Shown piece after piece: positions 13,813 through 14,631 of a stretch of DNA of 14,631 nucleotides (position 1 is its first letter; each line of letters opens with the position of its first letter). Position numbers and translations under genes: made by a program. Under the pieces are notes generated by a model, which did not search any database, was not told where the DNA came from, and was given only the letters and a program-made list of their open reading frames with translations. Origin of the DNA: JASJHI01 sp965371355 (GTDB lineage Bacteria > Actinomycetota > Acidimicrobiia > Acidimicrobiales > Ilumatobacteraceae); contig CBDUYD010000070.1 in assembly GCA_965371355.1 (NCBI GenBank), forward strand, positions 1 to 14,631. Reading direction: 5' to 3'.

Positions 13813-14448
13813 ATGATCGAAGCAGTGTTCTGGGACTTCGGGGGTGTCATCCTGTCGAGCCCGTTCGAGGCGTTCAACGCCTACGAGATCGATGCGGGCC
13901 TGCCGAGCGACTTCATCCGGCTGGTCAACTCGACCGAGCCGGACGCCAACGCCTGGGCGCTCCTCGAGCGCAGCGACATCTCCCCGGACGAGTTCGACGA
14001 ACTGTTCGCCGACGAGTCCGAGGCGCTCGGACACCGCGTTCGGGGCGCCGAAGTGCTGGCCCTGCTGTCGGGTTCGGTACGCCCGGAGATGGTGACCGCT
14101 CTCGACCGGGTTATCGAGGCGGGCTTCAAGACCGCGTGCCTCACCAACAATGTGCTGGGCGGTGATCCGCGAGCCGACGTCGACGGCGTGATGGCGCGAT
14201 TCGACCACATCATCGAGTCGAGCAGGGTCGGGGCCCGCAAGCCCGAGACGCGCTTCTACGAGGTCGCGTGCGAAACGGTCGGCGTCGAGCCAGAGGGTTG
14301 CGTGTTCCTCGACGATCTGGGCATCAACCTCAAGCCGGCGAAGGCGATGGGGATGACGACGATCAAAGTGTTGGCCCCCGAACAGGCGATCGCAGAACTC
14401 CAGCGTCTCCTCGGCATCCCTCTGGGCCTGAATCCGCCGGCCTGGTGA
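13813..14448 (+). CDS. HAD-superfamily hydrolase, subfamily IA (sEH-N/ACAD10-like)
   Basis: The 211-residue product is a haloacid-dehalogenase-type hydrolase, probably a phosphatase of a small metabolite. Motif I is VFWDFGGVIL with nucleophile Asp8, motif II is Thr111 in CLTNN, motif III is Lys143 in GARKPETRFY and motif IV is Asp167-Asp168 in VFLDDLGINLKPAKAMGM. The motif IV run is typical of the branch containing the soluble epoxide hydrolase N-terminal domain and ACAD10. The usual second aspartate of motif I (Asp+2) is Gly10, as also seen in YihX-type members, so the acid/base mechanism or substrate range may differ. The cap domain is small and helical (about 17-85). ATG at 13813 is 8 nt after a -10 box. 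It diverges from the NYN-S1 gene over 26 bp. Confidence 0.9.
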   Translation: MIEAVFWDFGGVILSSPFEAFNAYEIDAGLPSDFIRLVNSTEPDANAWALLERSDISPDEFDELFADESEALGHRVRGAEVLALLSGSVRPEMVTALDRVIEAGFKTACLTNNVLGGDPRADVDGVMARFDHIIESSRVGARKPETRFYEVACETVGVEPEGCVFLDDLGINLKPAKAMGMTTIKVLAPEQAIAELQRLLGIPLGLNPPAW

Positions 14449-14501
14449 TTGGTGTGGGCTGATCGTGTTGGCCACGTTGATGGCCCGGCGACTCCGATCT
14501 C

Positions 14502-14631
14502 GTGATCGATCTCGAGTCGACGGTGTGCTGGTCGATCATCATCACCAATGACGCCAAGGTCCGAGCCGCCATCGCCGATCATGCCTGGATCGACATCGAC
14601 AGCGACAGTCGTCATAGACCCAGCACTGCTC
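14502..14631 (+). CDS. Possible start of an unknown gene, 3'-partial (weak)
   Basis: After the HAD stop there are 183 bases to the window edge. From a GTG at 14502 one plus frame stays open to the edge (43 codons, beginning VIDLESTVCWSIIITND) with mostly GC-ending codons, as in the real genes here. It has no clear promoter or ribosome binding site and no recognisable motif. Minus-strand frames over the same stretch are also partly open. It may be the beginning of a gene, a remnant, or chance. I see no convincing terminator after the HAD gene. Confidence 0.25.
   Translation, partial: MIDLESTVCWSIIITNDAKVRAAIADHAWIDIDSDSRHRPSTA

Noticed and set aside
13753..14475. Minus-strand frame across the HAD gene
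   Set aside because: Antisense shadow; the plus strand holds all four HAD motifs in order.

Overview
The window is high-GC bacterial chromosome. Codon use is strongly GC-ending, proteins are rich in Asp, Arg and Ala, and genes are tightly packed. A proB-obg pair, a UvrD helicase with an HRDC domain, an AMACR-type racemase, lysine-rich histone-like tails and leaderless -10 promoters all point to Actinomycetota. Acidimicrobiia (Ilumatobacter-like) is my best guess, from overall impression rather than a marker gene. I see no phage, insertion sequence, CRISPR array, tRNA or rRNA.

Layout, left to right: the 3' part of a class I methyltransferase with an apparent frameshift (1-556); the lipid II flippase murJ (670-2250, +), which overlaps the 3' end of proB; obg-proB on the minus strand (4574 down to 2213); and dgt, diverging from obg (4626-5765, +). 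Next is a minus-strand run of five genes that may be one transcription unit (9706 down to 5772): a PH/SHOCT membrane protein, an alpha/beta hydrolase, an alpha-methylacyl-CoA racemase, a Thr/Ser-stalk lipoprotein and a four-helix membrane protein. A UvrD/HRDC helicase (9746-11665, +) diverges from that run. It converges on exonuclease III (xth), which lies 1 bp behind an unusual 459-residue protein on the minus strand (13786-12407). A HAD-family hydrolase (13813-14448, +) diverges from that protein, and a possible new reading frame begins near the right edge.

The most interesting object is the 459-residue protein. It joins a Regnase/Zc3h12a-type NYN ribonuclease domain, an SR-like Ser/Lys/Arg/Gln linker, an S1 RNA-binding domain and a duplicated histone-H1-like KKTAAKKTTA tail. 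It looks like a self-tethering RNA nuclease that could sit on nucleic acid, and it is translationally linked to an AP endonuclease/exonuclease gene. A second recurring theme is regulatory: six start codons lie 6-8 nt after a TANNNT hexamer, as expected for leaderless transcripts. They are arranged as three divergent pairs, and in one pair the two -10 boxes overlap.

Functionally the region mixes housekeeping roles (cell-wall precursor export, proline synthesis, ribosome-linked GTPase, dNTP control, DNA repair) with branched-chain or methyl-acyl-CoA metabolism and envelope proteins of unknown role. All identifications come from motifs read in the translations. No database search was possible.
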